Of a stretch of 64,000 nt of DNA, positions 9,035 through 18,916 are shown piece after piece. Source of the stretch: Pseudomonas sp. PDM16. Lineage in GTDB: Bacteria > Pseudomonadota > Gammaproteobacteria > Pseudomonadales > Pseudomonadaceae. The notes under the pieces were generated by a model. It was not told the DNA's origin, ran no database searches, and saw only the letters and a list, made by a program, of their open reading frames with translations. The position numbers were made by a program, and so were the translations under genes. The first letter of the stretch is position 1. Every line of letters begins with the position of its first letter. The stretch is from contig NZ_JACVAM010000001.1 in NCBI RefSeq assembly GCF_014851865.1, positions 248,001 to 312,000 on the forward strand, in the 5' to 3' direction.

Positions 9035-10576
9035 TTATAGCTGTGGGCCAGCGTTGCGGATGGCGTCGGAGACGTCGAACTTCTTGAAGTTCTCGACGAA
9101 CTGCTGGGCCAGGCCCTTGGCGGCTTCGTCGTAGGCATTGCCGTCAGTCCAGGTGTTGCGCGGGTTGAGCAGACCGGTTTCGACACCCGGAACGGCCTTC
9201 GGCACGCTCAGGTTGATGATCGGCAGTTGCTCGGTCTCGGCACCGACCAGAGCGCCGCTCTGGATGGCAGCGATCACGCCACGGGTGGTCGGGATGTTGA
9301 AGCGCTTGCCTACGCCGTAGCCACCGCCGGTCCAGCCGGTGTTGACCAGGTACACCTTGGAGTTGAAGCCACGGATACGCTTGATCAGCAGTTCGGCGTA
9401 CTCGCCAGCCGGGCGCGGGAAGAACGGCGCGCCGAAGCAGGTGGAGAAGGTCGACTTGATACCGCCGCCCGAACCCATTTCGGTGGAGCCGACCAGTGCG
9501 GTGTAGCCGGACAGGAAGTGGTAGGCAGCCTGTTCTTCGCTGAGGATCGACACCGGCGGCAGCACGCCAGTCAGGTCGCAGGTCAGGAAGATCACGGCAT
9601 TCGGCTCGCCACCGAGGTTCTTCTCGGAGCGCTTCTCGACCAGTTCCAGCGGGTAGGCCGCACGGCTGTTCTGGGTCAGGCTGTCGTCGGCGTAGTCAGG
9701 TACGCGGTTCTCGTCGAGGACCACATTTTCCAGTACGGCGCCGAACTGGATGGCTTTCCAGATTACCGGCTCGTTCTTCTCGGACAGGTCGATGCACTTG
9801 GCGTAGCAACCACCCTCGATGTTGAATACCACGCCCTCACCCCAACCGTGCTCGTCGTCACCGATCAGGTAACGGCTCGGGTCGGCGGACAGGGTGGTCT
9901 TACCGGTGCCGGACAAACCGAAGAACAGGGTCACGTCGCCTTCTTCGCCAATGTTGGCGGCGCAGTGCATCGGAAGCACATCGACTTCCGGCAGCAGGAA
10001 GTTCTGCACGGAGAACATGGCCTTCTTCATCTCGCCGGCGTAGCGCATACCGGCCAGCAGAACCTTCTTCTGGGCGAAGTTGATGATCACGCAGCCGTCG
10101 GAGTTGGTGCCGTCTCGCTCGGGAACGCACTCGAAGTTGGCGACGTTGAGAATCTGCCACTCGGCCTTGGCGCCCGGGTTGTAGGTTTCCGGGTTGATGA
10201 ACAGGCAACGGCCGAACAGGTTCTGCCAGGCGGTCTGGGTGGTCATCTTGACCGGCAGGTAGTGAGCATCGGCGGAACCGACATGCACGTGGGAGACGAA
10301 GTGCTCCTGGGCATTGTTGAAAGCCTCAACGCGGTCCCACAGGGCATCGAATTTGTCGGCGGGGAACGGGCGGTTGATGTTGCCCCAGGCGATCTTGGAA
10401 TCGGTGCTAGGCTCCTGGACGATGAAGCGGTCGGCAGGCGAGCGGCCGGTGCGATGACCAGTACGGACAACCAGAGAGCCGTTAGCGGCCAGCTCACCCT
10501 CGCCACGACTGATGGCCTCTTCGACCAGTTGTGCAGCGCTGATGTCGGTGTAAACGGCGGTGTTGGCTTGCGTCAT
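9035..10576 (-). CDS. pckA: Phosphoenolpyruvate carboxykinase (ATP)
   Basis: Gluconeogenic enzyme converting oxaloacetate and ATP to phosphoenolpyruvate and CO2. The 513 residues match the family. The kinase P-loop is [11 protein letters not shown], with its lysine near residue 226, followed by the metal-binding [10 protein letters not shown] segment. The substrate-binding [14 protein letters not shown] segment lies near the N-terminus. I use the start at [10 protein letters not shown]; the open frame continues 21 codons upstream into a GC-rich palindromic leader that is unlikely to be coding. An inverted repeat in the leader is listed separately. Confidence 0.96.
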   Translation of the reverse strand: MTQANTAVYTDISAAQLVEEAISRGEGELAANGSLVVRTGHRTGRSPADRFIVQEPSTDSKIAWGNINRPFPADKFDALWDRVEAFNNAQEHFVSHVHVGSADAHYLPVKMTTQTAWQNLFGRCLFINPETYNPGAKAEWQILNVANFECVPERDGTNSDGCVIINFAQKKVLLAGMRYAGEMKKAMFSVQNFLLPEVDVLPMHCAANIGEEGDVTLFFGLSGTGKTTLSADPSRYLIGDDEHGWGEGVVFNIEGGCYAKCIDLSEKNEPVIWKAIQFGAVLENVVLDENRVPDYADDSLTQNSRAAYPLELVEKRSEKNLGGEPNAVIFLTCDLTGVLPPVSILSEEQAAYHFLSGYTALVGSTEMGSGGGIKSTFSTCFGAPFFPRPAGEYAELLIKRIRGFNSKVYLVNTGWTGGGYGVGKRFNIPTTRGVIAAIQSGALVGAETEQLPIINLSVPKAVPGVETGLLNPRNTWTDGNAYDEAAKGLAQQFVENFKKFDVSDAIRNAGPQL

Positions 10577-10617
10577 TTGGGTCCCCGTCGGCCGGCGGCC
10601 GAGTCTTCCGAACATTG

Positions 10618-10643
10618 TGTAGTGGCGAAAAATCTTCACTACA
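10618..10643. promoter_or_regulatory. Inverted repeat in pckA leader
   Basis: Perfect 7-bp arms, TGTAGTG at 10618-10624 and CACTACA at 10637-10643, separated by 12 bases and located 42-67 bases ahead of the pckA start. It could be an operator or an RNA hairpin. The spacing does not fit the compact HexR palindrome, so no regulator is named. Confidence 0.5.
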
Positions 10644-10735
10644 GCGATAAAAAAGTCGCGGGAGTATGCCAGAAAAGCGAAGCCCTTGGCAGCCTCTTGT
10701 CCACGAATGCTATCAATAGAACCAGGCTATTACCC

Positions 10736-11629
10736 TCAGTGCCGGGTCGCCGATGGTGCCTGGCTGTCACCGGTGGCGAACAGTTGGGCCACATCGCTGG
10801 CATCGAAGAAATAGCGCTCGTTGCAGAACTGACAGTCGATTTCCACCTGGCCACCGCTCTCCTCCAGCAACGCCTCGGCATCGGCTTGGCCGATGCTGAC
10901 AAGCGCCCGCGCCGAACGCTCGCGCGAGCAGCTGCAGCGAAACCGCAGCGGGCTCGGGTCGAACAGGCGCACAGTCTCCTGGTGATAGAGGCGATGCAGT
11001 ACGGTTTCGTTGTCCAGGCCCAGCAGCTCTTCGGCAGTCAGGGTATCGGCCAGCGTCAGCAGGTGGTTCCAGCTCTCCTGGCGCTCTTCAGGCTCGGTCT
11101 GATGATGCGGCGGCAGCTGCTGCAACAGCAGGCCGCGGGCGCGCTGGCCATCGGCGCGCAGCCAGAAGCGGGTCGGCAGTTGCTCGGACGTGGCGAAATA
11201 GGCGCTCAGGCTATCGGCCAGACTGTCGCCTTCCAGCTCAACGATACCTTGGTAGCGCTGGCCCTTGGCCGGGTCGATGGTCAGTGCAAGAACGCCGTCC
11301 GGCATCATCTCGCGCAGGCCAGCACCAGCGTCTATGGCCTCGGCATCGTAGCGGGCAATACCACGCACTTCACGCTCGCTGGAGCACTCGATCATCACCA
11401 GCGGCACGGGGCCGGACGAGCGCACCTGCAGCACCAGCAGCCCCTCGAACTTCAGGGTGCCGACCAGCAGGGCCGAGGCCGCGAGCATCTCGCCCAGCAA
11501 CTGGGCCACCGGCTGCGGATAGGGATGCTTGGCCAACACATGCTGATAGCTCTCGGCCAGGCTGACCATCTCACCACGGACGTCGTTATCGTCGAAAATG
11601 AAGCGCTGGGAGTGATCGAATTCGTGCAT
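10736..11629 (-). CDS. hslO: Redox-regulated chaperone Hsp33
   Basis: Holdase chaperone switched on by oxidative unfolding; 297 residues, close to the family norm. The C-terminal redox switch carries the four zinc cysteines as RCSCSRE and DCQFCNERY. The N-terminal substrate domain begins [13 protein letters not shown]. The start is ATG at 11629; the much longer open frame upstream is a chance extension through the promoter region. Hsp15 is encoded just upstream on the same strand and pckA lies downstream, an order I recall from P. aeruginosa. Confidence 0.96.
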   Translation of the reverse strand: MHEFDHSQRFIFDDNDVRGEMVSLAESYQHVLAKHPYPQPVAQLLGEMLAASALLVGTLKFEGLLVLQVRSSGPVPLVMIECSSEREVRGIARYDAEAIDAGAGLREMMPDGVLALTIDPAKGQRYQGIVELEGDSLADSLSAYFATSEQLPTRFWLRADGQRARGLLLQQLPPHHQTEPEERQESWNHLLTLADTLTAEELLGLDNETVLHRLYHQETVRLFDPSPLRFRCSCSRERSARALVSIGQADAEALLEESGGQVEIDCQFCNERYFFDASDVAQLFATGDSQAPSATRH

Positions 11630-11712
11630 CGGGGACCGCCTGACAAAAAAGGATGACGGGCCACCGACGCCTTCAACGAAGCGCCGCGCGATATGACCCG
11701 GGAATGAGCAAG

Positions 11713-11741
11713 ATTCTAGGGATAAACGCCGACGCATCCAA
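11713..11741 (-). promoter_or_regulatory. Sigma70-type promoter for hslO
   Basis: On the minus strand, TTGGAT (11741-11736) and TAGAAT (11718-11713) are separated by exactly 17 bases, about 85 bases before the hslO start. Both boxes are close to consensus. No heat-shock-type -10 (CCCCAT) is present. Confidence 0.6.
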
Positions 11742-11771
11742 GCCATACGACGATGGCCGGCCGCCAGCCGG

Positions 11772-12158
11772 TCAGTCGCCCCGCAGACCGAGCAGTTGGC
11801 GGCGCTGCTTCTTGTTCGGTCGCCCGTCGGTCTGCACGCCGAGTGCTCCAGCTTTGCGCAGCGCCGCCGCCCCTTCGCGTCGAGCAATACTATCGGCCGT
11901 CTCCTCGTACAACAGCTGCGCCTCCGGCGCACCGCGTCGCACCATGGACAGGGCGCGCACTACCACGGTCCGCTCGTCGAAGCCCGCGCGTATCACATAT
12001 TCATCGCCGACCTTCGGCTCCTTGCCCGGCTTGCAGCGCTCGCCACGGCAGTGCACCTTGCCGCCCTCGATGGCCTCCTTGGCCAGGGAGCGGGTCTTGT
12101 AGAAGCGCGCCGCCCATAGCCACTTGTCCAGGCGGGACTTGTCATTTTTGTCGCTCAT
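11772..12158 (-). CDS. hslR: Ribosome-associated heat shock protein Hsp15
   Basis: S4-type RNA-binding protein of 128 residues that rescues stalled 50S subunits carrying nascent chains. The S4 fold is visible in [19 protein letters not shown] and [23 protein letters not shown], followed by a basic C-terminal tail ending [11 protein letters not shown]. It lies upstream of hslO on the same strand, with 142 bases including a promoter between them. It is divergent from rimB. Confidence 0.95.
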   Translation of the reverse strand: MSDKNDKSRLDKWLWAARFYKTRSLAKEAIEGGKVHCRGERCKPGKEPKVGDEYVIRAGFDERTVVVRALSMVRRGAPEAQLLYEETADSIARREGAAALRKAGALGVQTDGRPNKKQRRQLLGLRGD

Positions 12159-12255
12159 TCATCACCTGTAGAACTCGTCACGCGGTGTGAATCTTGCCTG
12201 ATGCAGTTGTCACATGGCACATCTAGAATGCCTTCATCGCTGATGGAAGCCTGTA

Positions 12256-12723
12256 TTGAAGACTTTCGACCAACTCTCCGTGATCGGCCTGCGCGAATGG
12301 ATCAACCTACCCGAGCTGGGCATGATCGGCCTGCGCGCGAAGATCGATACCGGCGCCAGTACCTCGACCCTGCATGCCAGCGACATCGTGCCTTTCGAAC
12401 GCGACGGGGTACGTTGGGTACGCTTCACTGCCCACTTCGGCACCCTGGTGCAGCGACGCCACCCGTGCGAGGCCAAGGTGGTCACGGTGAAGACCATCAA
12501 GAGTTCCAACGGCCAGGCCCAGACCCGCTATGTGATCAGCACCCTGCTGACTCTCGGTGACCACAGCTGGCCAGTGGATTTCACCCTGGCCTGCCGCAAG
12601 ACCATGCGCTACCGCGTGCTGCTCGGCGCCCATGCGCTGGTCGACGGCCAACTGGTCGTCAATCCAGCGCTCACCTATGTACAAGACAAACCGCAGCTTC
12701 CTATTCCTTCCGGTGCCCAATGA
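12256..12723 (+). CDS. rimB: RimB-type retropepsin-like / ATP-dependent zinc protease family protein
   Basis: Protein of 155 residues in the family annotated as putative ATP-dependent zinc protease (PF05618), encoded directly before rimK. In Pseudomonas fluorescens RimB is described as a protease acting with RimK, which glutamylates ribosomal protein S6. The motif [14 protein letters not shown] near residues 28-41 resembles the DTGA of retropepsin-type aspartic proteases. I use a TTG start at 12256, which gives the conserved MKTFDQL N-terminus and has GGAAG eight bases before it; no ATG gives that sequence. Its stop overlaps the rimK start (ATGA). Confidence 0.82.
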   Translation: MKTFDQLSVIGLREWINLPELGMIGLRAKIDTGASTSTLHASDIVPFERDGVRWVRFTAHFGTLVQRRHPCEAKVVTVKTIKSSNGQAQTRYVISTLLTLGDHSWPVDFTLACRKTMRYRVLLGAHALVDGQLVVNPALTYVQDKPQLPIPSGAQ

Positions 12724-13625
12724 AGATCGCCATCCTGTCACGCAACCCGCGCCTGTATTCGACCCGTAGGCTGATCGAGGCCGGTGAGCAGCGCGGCCAC
12801 GAGATGGTAGTGATCGACACGCTGCGCGCGTACATGAACATCGCCAGCCACAAGCCGCAGATCCACTATCGCGGGAGGCCGCTGGAGGGCTTCGATGCGG
12901 TGATCCCGCGCATCGGCGCTTCAGTGACTTTCTATGGTTGCGCCGTGCTGCGCCAGTTCGAGATGCAGGGTGTGTTCCCACTCAACGAGTCAGTGGCGAT
13001 CAGTCGCTCGCGGGACAAGCTGCGCTCCCTGCAGTTGCTGTCACGCAAGGGCATAGGCCTGCCTGTGACCGGCTTTGCCCACTCGCCGGACGATATTCCC
13101 GACCTGATCCAGATGGTCAACGGCGCGCCGCTGGTCATCAAGGTGCTGGAAGGTACCCAGGGCATCGGCGTGGTGCTGTGCGAAACGGAGAAGGCCGCCG
13201 AGTCGGTGATCGAGGCGTTCATGGGCCTGAAACAGAACATCATGGTCCAGGAGTACATCAAGGAAGCCGGTGGCGCCGACATCCGCTGCTTCGTGGTCGG
13301 CGACAAGGTGATCGCGGCGATGAAGCGCCAGGCCAAGCCCGGTGAGTTCCGCTCCAACCTGCACCGTGGCGGCGAAGCCAGTCTGATCAAGATCACCCCG
13401 GAAGAACGCATGACCGCCATCCGTGCCGCCAAGGTCATGGGCCTCTCCGTGGCCGGGGTCGATATCCTGCGCTCCAACCACGGCCCGCTGGTGATGGAGG
13501 TGAACTCCTCCCCCGGCCTGGAAGGCATCGAGACCACCACCGGCAACGACGTGGCCGGCATCATCATCCAATACCTGGAAAAGAACGCTATTCCCGGCCA
13601 GACCCGGACCAAGGGACGGGGGTAA
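12720..13625 (+). CDS. rimK: Ribosomal protein S6--L-glutamate ligase RimK
   Basis: ATP-grasp ligase of 301 residues that adds glutamates to the C-terminus of ribosomal protein S6. The ATP-grasp motifs are [15 protein letters not shown] near residue 141, [19 protein letters not shown] near 178-196, and [13 protein letters not shown] near 260. The start overlaps the rimB stop, so the two are probably co-translated. In P. fluorescens RimK activity responds to cyclic-di-GMP through RimA, an EAL-domain protein; no small rimA is seen here, but a large GGDEF-EAL protein is encoded convergently just downstream. Confidence 0.94.
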   Translation: MKIAILSRNPRLYSTRRLIEAGEQRGHEMVVIDTLRAYMNIASHKPQIHYRGRPLEGFDAVIPRIGASVTFYGCAVLRQFEMQGVFPLNESVAISRSRDKLRSLQLLSRKGIGLPVTGFAHSPDDIPDLIQMVNGAPLVIKVLEGTQGIGVVLCETEKAAESVIEAFMGLKQNIMVQEYIKEAGGADIRCFVVGDKVIAAMKRQAKPGEFRSNLHRGGEASLIKITPEERMTAIRAAKVMGLSVAGVDILRSNHGPLVMEVNSSPGLEGIETTTGNDVAGIIIQYLEKNAIPGQTRTKGRG

Positions 13626-13729
13626 GTCTCTCTACAACGCTCCGCAGGCGAAGGTGAACGGAGCCATAAGCCACACGCCACATCGAAAGGGAGGCCCCAG
13701 TACAGCCGCCCCTACCGCCGCACCAGCAG

Positions 13730-16700
13730 TTATCCGGCGTTATGCTGCATCCACTCGAGAAATGCCTGCTCCTCCAGCGGCTTGCCCAGCAGAAACCCCT
13801 GTCCGAGCGCACACCCTTGCCGGCGTAGCCAGTCGAGCTGAACCTCGTTCTCCACTCCCTCGGCCACGCATTCCAACCCGAGATTGCGGGCGATCATCAG
13901 GATGGTCTCCACCAGCATGCCGCCACTGGCGTCGCCTTCCAGGTCGTGGATAAAGCTGCGGTCGATTTTCAGGCGGTCCAGCGGCAGACGCTTGAGATAG
14001 GTGAGCGATGAATAGCCGGTGCCGAAATCGTCGATGGCGAAGCGCACCCCCTTGGCCTTGAGCGCCAGCATGGTGGCGATGCAGTGCTCGACATCCTCCA
14101 GCAACACGCCCTCGGTGATCTCCAGCTCCAGCGCGCCATTGAGCAGACCGTAGCGCTGCAGGCAGGCGCCGACCCGCGCGGCGCAATCGGCCTGACGTAG
14201 CTCGCGCGGGCTGAGATTGACCGCCAGCACCAGCTGCGGCCAGTCCCACTGCCAGCGGGCCAGGCAGGCACAGGCATGTTCCAGCACCCAGCGCCCTAGC
14301 TCGTGGATCAGCCCGGTTTCCTCGGCCAGCGGAATGAATTTCTCCGGCGCGATATCCCCTCGCTCCGGATGGTGCCAGCGCAGCAACACCTCGGCACCGA
14401 CGACACGCCCAGTGGCCAGCGCCAGCTGCGGCTGGAACACCAGATACAGCTGGTTGCGCGTCATGGCCTGGCGCAGTTCGCTCTGTAGCTGCAGCCGCTG
14501 GTCGATGACCGCCTGCATCTCTGGCGCGAAGAAGTGCAAGGCGTTGCGCCCGGATTGCTTGGCTCGGTACATGGCCGTGTCCGACTGTTTGAGCACATCG
14601 GCCGCGTCCTGCCCCGGCAGCGGATGCAGGGTGATGCCGATGCTGGCGCTTACCGCCAGATCATGCCCCTGCACATGGAAGCTGCCGCGCAGGCTTCCCA
14701 GCAGCTTGTCACCTACCTCGGCGGACAGCTCGGCCGCCAGCTCCGGGCTATCGCCCAACGTCTCCAGCAGCACCACGAATTCGTCGCCACCTAGCCTGGC
14801 AAGGGTGTCCTCGGCCCGCAGGCCGTGCGCCAGACGCGCAGTGACCTCACGCAGCAATGCATCGCCAACGTGGTGGCCGAGGCTATCGTTGACTGTCTTG
14901 AAATGATCCAGATCGATGAACAGGAGCGCGCCAAAACTCCGCTCACGTCGCTCTCGCGCCATGGCGTGTTGCAGGCGGTCCTGCAGCAGGCGGCGATTGG
15001 GCAGGCCAGTCAGCTCATCGCTGAAGGCCAGGCGCTCAATCTCGCGCTGGTAGCGCTGGCGCTCGGAGATATCGGTGATGCTCGCGCGGATCAGCAGCGG
15101 CTCACCCGGCATCCGTACCAGGCGGATCTCGCAGGGCAGCTGGCGGCCTGCCAGATCACGGTGCAGCCACTCGAACACCGGTGTCTCGCCGGCGATGGCA
15201 GCCTCCACGTGCCGCCGGCCGATCGGCTCGGACGCACTACCATCAGCCTGACGCAGAGGGCTCAGTTCGCTCGGCTTGCGCCCGATCAGTTCGCTGCGGC
15301 TGCAATGGAACAGGCGCAAGGCATTGGCGTTGGCGTCAATGATGCCGCCATCCGGGCTGAACAGCAGGATCGCCTCGGGTGCATGCTCGACCAGGGTGCG
15401 GTACCGCGCCTCTGCCTCATGACGTGCGGTGATATCCTCGACCAGGGTCAGGCAGGCCTCCAACAGGCCCTCCGGCCCACGAACCGCGCGCAGGCTGAGG
15501 CGGGTGTAGACGACGCTGCCATCCTTGCGCAGGAAGCGCTTCTCCAGCTCGTAGTCATCGCGCTCGCTGCTGCAAATGGCGGCGAACAGGGCCTCCTCGC
15601 GCTCGACATCATCCGGGTGGCTGATTTCCAGCCAGCGGCTGGCGCGCAATTCCTCACGGTTGCGACCGAGTATCTGGCACAGCTTGTAGTTCACCTCCAG
15701 CCACTGGCGCTGCGGACTGACCATGGCCATGCCGATCAGCGGCGCCTCGAAGAACAGGCGCAGCCACTCGTCGCGCTCGCGCAACTGACGCTCCCTGCGC
15801 CGCCGCTCAGTAACGTCCTGAATCGCGCCATAGAGACGCAACACCTGCTCGCCATCGCGCTCGGCGAAGCCCTTCAGGCGCACCCAGCGTACCGTGCCGC
15901 GGGCACCGAGCAGGCGCACCTCCAGATCAAACGGTTCGCCGGTCTGCAGCACCCGCTCCAGCGACTCGTTCATCAGTTTCTGGCTGGGTTCGTCGTAGCG
16001 ATCCAGCGAGCCCTGCATATCCGGCGCGCCGCCGGCCGGGTCCAGCTCATTTAGGCGGAAGCAACCCTCGGTCCAATACATACGCTGGGTCGCCAGGTCC
16101 AGCACCCAGCCGCCGATGTCGGCCACTTCCTCGGTCTGGGTCAGCAAGTGCGTCTGGCGCAGCAGCTCCTCGCGACGCTGGGCCAACTCGGCGCCGAGGC
16201 GCTCGCGCTCACTGACATCATTGTTCAGCGCTACCAGGTGGCTGACCTCACCATGCTCGTCGAGCAGCGGCGCCACCGTTACTTCGTTCCAAAACTGCTG
16301 ACCGTCCTTGCGGTAGTTGCGCAGCACCTCCTGGTGCGCCAAGCCATGACGCATGGCATGGCGGATGCGCAACAAACCGTTCTGCGACTCGTCCTTGTCG
16401 ATCAGCAGGCGACTGGGTGCGCCGAGAATCTCTTCGCGGGAGTAGCCGCTGATGCGCTCCAGCGCCGGGTTGCAATAGATGAAGGGCACACCGGGTTGGC
16501 GCAGGTCGGAAATCGACACGCCAAGCGGGCAGGACTGCAGCGCCAGGTTGGCCAGGGCCAGCTCCCGTTGCATCGTCGCGCCCCGCCGCAAGGTGTTGCG
16601 TAGATCGCCGAGGGCGCGCCCCACCAGCAGCGCCGCGACCATCAGCAACAGCACGCTGAAGTGCATCTCCAGACGCTGCGCCTCGCTCAGCACCAGCTCG

Positions 16701-17488
16701 CCGCCGAAGCGACCGGTGAGCGGCAGGATCAACACCGCCAACGCCGTCAGCACAGCGCCCAGCAGCGCACCGGCAAAGCCCCAGAGCAAGGCCAGCGCCA
16801 ACAGCATGGCGCCGATCAACGGCAGAATCAGCAGCAAAGGCAGGTAGCAGAGGGAGAATGGCAGCACGATCAGGAGCAACGGCAACAGCCACCAGGGCAA
16901 CAGACGTACACTGTTCTCCTCTTCAGCCGACGCTGGGCTCCCACCCAGCGCCCAGCCACGCTGGCGTAGGCGACCGGTCAGCAGACACAGCAACGGCAAG
17001 GCCACACCCAATCCGGTCAGACCATCCAGTAGCCAGAAGCCAAGCACCGCCTCACGCCATGCCCCCACCGGCTGGCTGCTCAGCCACAAACCAGCTTGTA
17101 CCAGTAACGCGTTGAGCAAGGCCGGAGCGAGCACGCCCAGGAGAACGAAACGCAGCAGGCTGGCGACATCCACCGGTACCGCGTCACGCCGCCGCCCCAG
17201 GATCAGCCAGGCGAAGCCGACAGCGAGTGTTTCTGGCAGCGCATGTAGCGGCGCCCATTGCCAATCGAGCCCCCACAGCGGTGCGCTGATCATGGCATTG
17301 AGGTACAGCGCCAGCAGCACCCGCGGCCCCCACCAGAGCACGGCGCACAGCCCCAGTGCGAACGGCAGATAGCAGAGCGCTGCGCCCGTGGCGAACTGGG
17401 TCGAAAGCGACAGCCAGGTGGCCAGATGGAGCAGGGGTAACGGCAACCACCAGGTCCATCTGGGCAAGCGGGCGGAATCTACGACCAT
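13730..17488 (-). CDS. MASE1-PAS-GGDEF-EAL cyclic-di-GMP protein
   Basis: Inner-membrane signalling protein of 1,252 residues. Residues 1-295 form about eight or nine hydrophobic helices resembling a MASE1 sensor. PAS-type segments follow near 310-425, 450-560, 570-690 and 692-810. The GGDEF domain (about 815-985) has an intact active site LGGDEF at 899-904, and the EAL domain spans about 1000-1245. The EAL signature reads EVL at 1033-1035, but the metal-site motif IDDFGTGYSSL, the KIDRSF motif and EGVEN are intact, so phosphodiesterase activity is plausible. Whether synthesis or hydrolysis dominates cannot be told. It is convergent with rimK across about 100 bases. Confidence 0.93.
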   Translation of the reverse strand: MVVDSARLPRWTWWLPLPLLHLATWLSLSTQFATGAALCYLPFALGLCAVLWWGPRVLLALYLNAMISAPLWGLDWQWAPLHALPETLAVGFAWLILGRRRDAVPVDVASLLRFVLLGVLAPALLNALLVQAGLWLSSQPVGAWREAVLGFWLLDGLTGLGVALPLLCLLTGRLRQRGWALGGSPASAEEENSVRLLPWWLLPLLLIVLPFSLCYLPLLLILPLIGAMLLALALLWGFAGALLGAVLTALAVLILPLTGRFGGELVLSEAQRLEMHFSVLLLMVAALLVGRALGDLRNTLRRGATMQRELALANLALQSCPLGVSISDLRQPGVPFIYCNPALERISGYSREEILGAPSRLLIDKDESQNGLLRIRHAMRHGLAHQEVLRNYRKDGQQFWNEVTVAPLLDEHGEVSHLVALNNDVSERERLGAELAQRREELLRQTHLLTQTEEVADIGGWVLDLATQRMYWTEGCFRLNELDPAGGAPDMQGSLDRYDEPSQKLMNESLERVLQTGEPFDLEVRLLGARGTVRWVRLKGFAERDGEQVLRLYGAIQDVTERRRRERQLRERDEWLRLFFEAPLIGMAMVSPQRQWLEVNYKLCQILGRNREELRASRWLEISHPDDVEREEALFAAICSSERDDYELEKRFLRKDGSVVYTRLSLRAVRGPEGLLEACLTLVEDITARHEAEARYRTLVEHAPEAILLFSPDGGIIDANANALRLFHCSRSELIGRKPSELSPLRQADGSASEPIGRRHVEAAIAGETPVFEWLHRDLAGRQLPCEIRLVRMPGEPLLIRASITDISERQRYQREIERLAFSDELTGLPNRRLLQDRLQHAMARERRERSFGALLFIDLDHFKTVNDSLGHHVGDALLREVTARLAHGLRAEDTLARLGGDEFVVLLETLGDSPELAAELSAEVGDKLLGSLRGSFHVQGHDLAVSASIGITLHPLPGQDAADVLKQSDTAMYRAKQSGRNALHFFAPEMQAVIDQRLQLQSELRQAMTRNQLYLVFQPQLALATGRVVGAEVLLRWHHPERGDIAPEKFIPLAEETGLIHELGRWVLEHACACLARWQWDWPQLVLAVNLSPRELRQADCAARVGACLQRYGLLNGALELEITEGVLLEDVEHCIATMLALKAKGVRFAIDDFGTGYSSLTYLKRLPLDRLKIDRSFIHDLEGDASGGMLVETILMIARNLGLECVAEGVENEVQLDWLRRQGCALGQGFLLGKPLEEQAFLEWMQHNAG

Positions 17489-17590
17489 GCTGACCTCGCG
17501 CTGAACACCAGAGCAGCATAGATCAGGCCGGCTAGAGAGGCTGTCGCTCCCGGGGCCAGCAGCTCCAGCGCAACGCGGCGATAGCGTGTG

Positions 17591-18904
17591 TCAGCTGGCG
17601 TCGCGCGGCAGCAGCAGGCCCAGCGGCAGACAGATCCGGGCTTCCAGGCCGCCGCCGGAGCGGTTGCGCAGCTCCACACTGCCACCGTGCAGCGCAGCGA
17701 TGCGCTTGACGATGGCCAGACCGAGGCCGGTGCCCTTGCCGCCACGGGCGCGGTCACCACGAATGAAGGGATTGAAGATCTCACCCATTTCTTCCGGGGC
17801 GATACCCGGACCACGGTCGAGCACGCTGAGCACCACATAGGGAGCGCTTTCGTCACCGGCCAGGTTGGTCACCACTTCGACACTCTGCCCTCCGTAGCGC
17901 AGGGCATTGTCCAGCAGGTTGACCAGCAGCCGCTTGATCGACACCCGGCGCAACGGGAAAGCCGGCAGATGCTCCAGATACAAGCGCACCTGTTCACTCT
18001 GCTGGTTGTAGGGCGCCACCACCTCACGCACCAGCTCGCCCAGGTCGCAGGGCTCCGAACGCTCGTCGCGGCCGTCGCGGATGAAGGCGAGGAACTGGTC
18101 AAGGATGGTATCCATATGTTCGATGTCGCGGACCATGTCCTCGGTCATCTCGGCGTCGCCGCCGAGCATCTCCAGCGACAGGCGCAGGCGCGTGAGCGGC
18201 GTGCGCAGATCATGCGACACCCCGGCCAGCATCAGCTCACGCTCGCGGGCGCCCTGCTCGATGTTCTCCGCCATCTGGTTGAAGGCGCGATACACCTCGG
18301 TCATCTCGCTCGGCGTGTCGCTCACTGGCAGACGTACGCTGCGGCCCTGGCCGAACTGCCTGGCGGCAAACACCAGGCGCTTGAGGGGTGCGTTAAGCTG
18401 GCGCACGAAGATCCAGGCGGCGGCGGTAGACAGAAGGCCGATACCAAGGAACCAGCCGAGCACGCTCCAGATCTTCTGCCCACGCAGCGGGTGCGGGTAG
18501 AGCGGCACCTTGAGCCAGTCGACACCCAAGCTAGGCGCGCGCACCCAGAGGGCCGGCGGGCTCTGCACCCGCACCCGTACCTCGGTGTCCGGGCCCAGCT
18601 CGGTCTGCATCTGGCGCAGGAATATTTCCGAGTAGGGCCAGTGCTGCTCGGTGGCCGGCACTTTGTCCTGCGGCACGCGCGTCAACGTCGCCGCCTCGGC
18701 GATGTGTGCACGGTCCTCCGGTTCCGCCGCCCAGTAGGCACGCAGGGTCAGCGCCGCGCCGTGGCTGTACTGGCGGTCGACCAGCATGTCCTCGTTCATC
18801 ATCAGGTAGACCAGGGTCAGCGCCTTGGAAAACAGCACGACGATGAGCACCAACCACAAGGTGCGGGCGAAGAAGCTCTGCGGGAACCAGACAGGGGTTT
18901 TCAT
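17591..18904 (-). CDS. amgS: EnvZ/AmgS sensor histidine kinase
   Basis: Inner-membrane sensor kinase of 437 residues, partner of the regulator encoded immediately upstream. Membrane segments lie at about 13-36 and 145-168, flanking a periplasmic domain of about 110 residues. A HAMP region follows, then the phosphorylation helix GVSHDLRTPLTRL with His231. The ATP-binding N-box (LLDNALRYG), DRGPGIA and GKGTGLGLAI are all present. In P. aeruginosa the orthologous pair AmgRS protects against aminoglycosides by controlling membrane stress genes. It starts 12 bases after the response regulator stop. Confidence 0.95.
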   Translation of the reverse strand: MKTPVWFPQSFFARTLWLVLIVVLFSKALTLVYLMMNEDMLVDRQYSHGAALTLRAYWAAEPEDRAHIAEAATLTRVPQDKVPATEQHWPYSEIFLRQMQTELGPDTEVRVRVQSPPALWVRAPSLGVDWLKVPLYPHPLRGQKIWSVLGWFLGIGLLSTAAAWIFVRQLNAPLKRLVFAARQFGQGRSVRLPVSDTPSEMTEVYRAFNQMAENIEQGARERELMLAGVSHDLRTPLTRLRLSLEMLGGDAEMTEDMVRDIEHMDTILDQFLAFIRDGRDERSEPCDLGELVREVVAPYNQQSEQVRLYLEHLPAFPLRRVSIKRLLVNLLDNALRYGGQSVEVVTNLAGDESAPYVVLSVLDRGPGIAPEEMGEIFNPFIRGDRARGGKGTGLGLAIVKRIAALHGGSVELRNRSGGGLEARICLPLGLLLPRDAS

Positions 18905-18916
18905 CAGGGATTGGGC

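Noticed and set aside
10618..10643. HexR operator at pckA
   Set aside because: The half-sites resemble TGTAGT/ACTACA, but the 12-base spacer does not fit the compact palindrome known for HexR.
9227..11656. 809-codon plus-strand open frame
   Set aside because: It runs antisense through pckA and hslO, across their intergenic region, with no motif; a compositional shadow.
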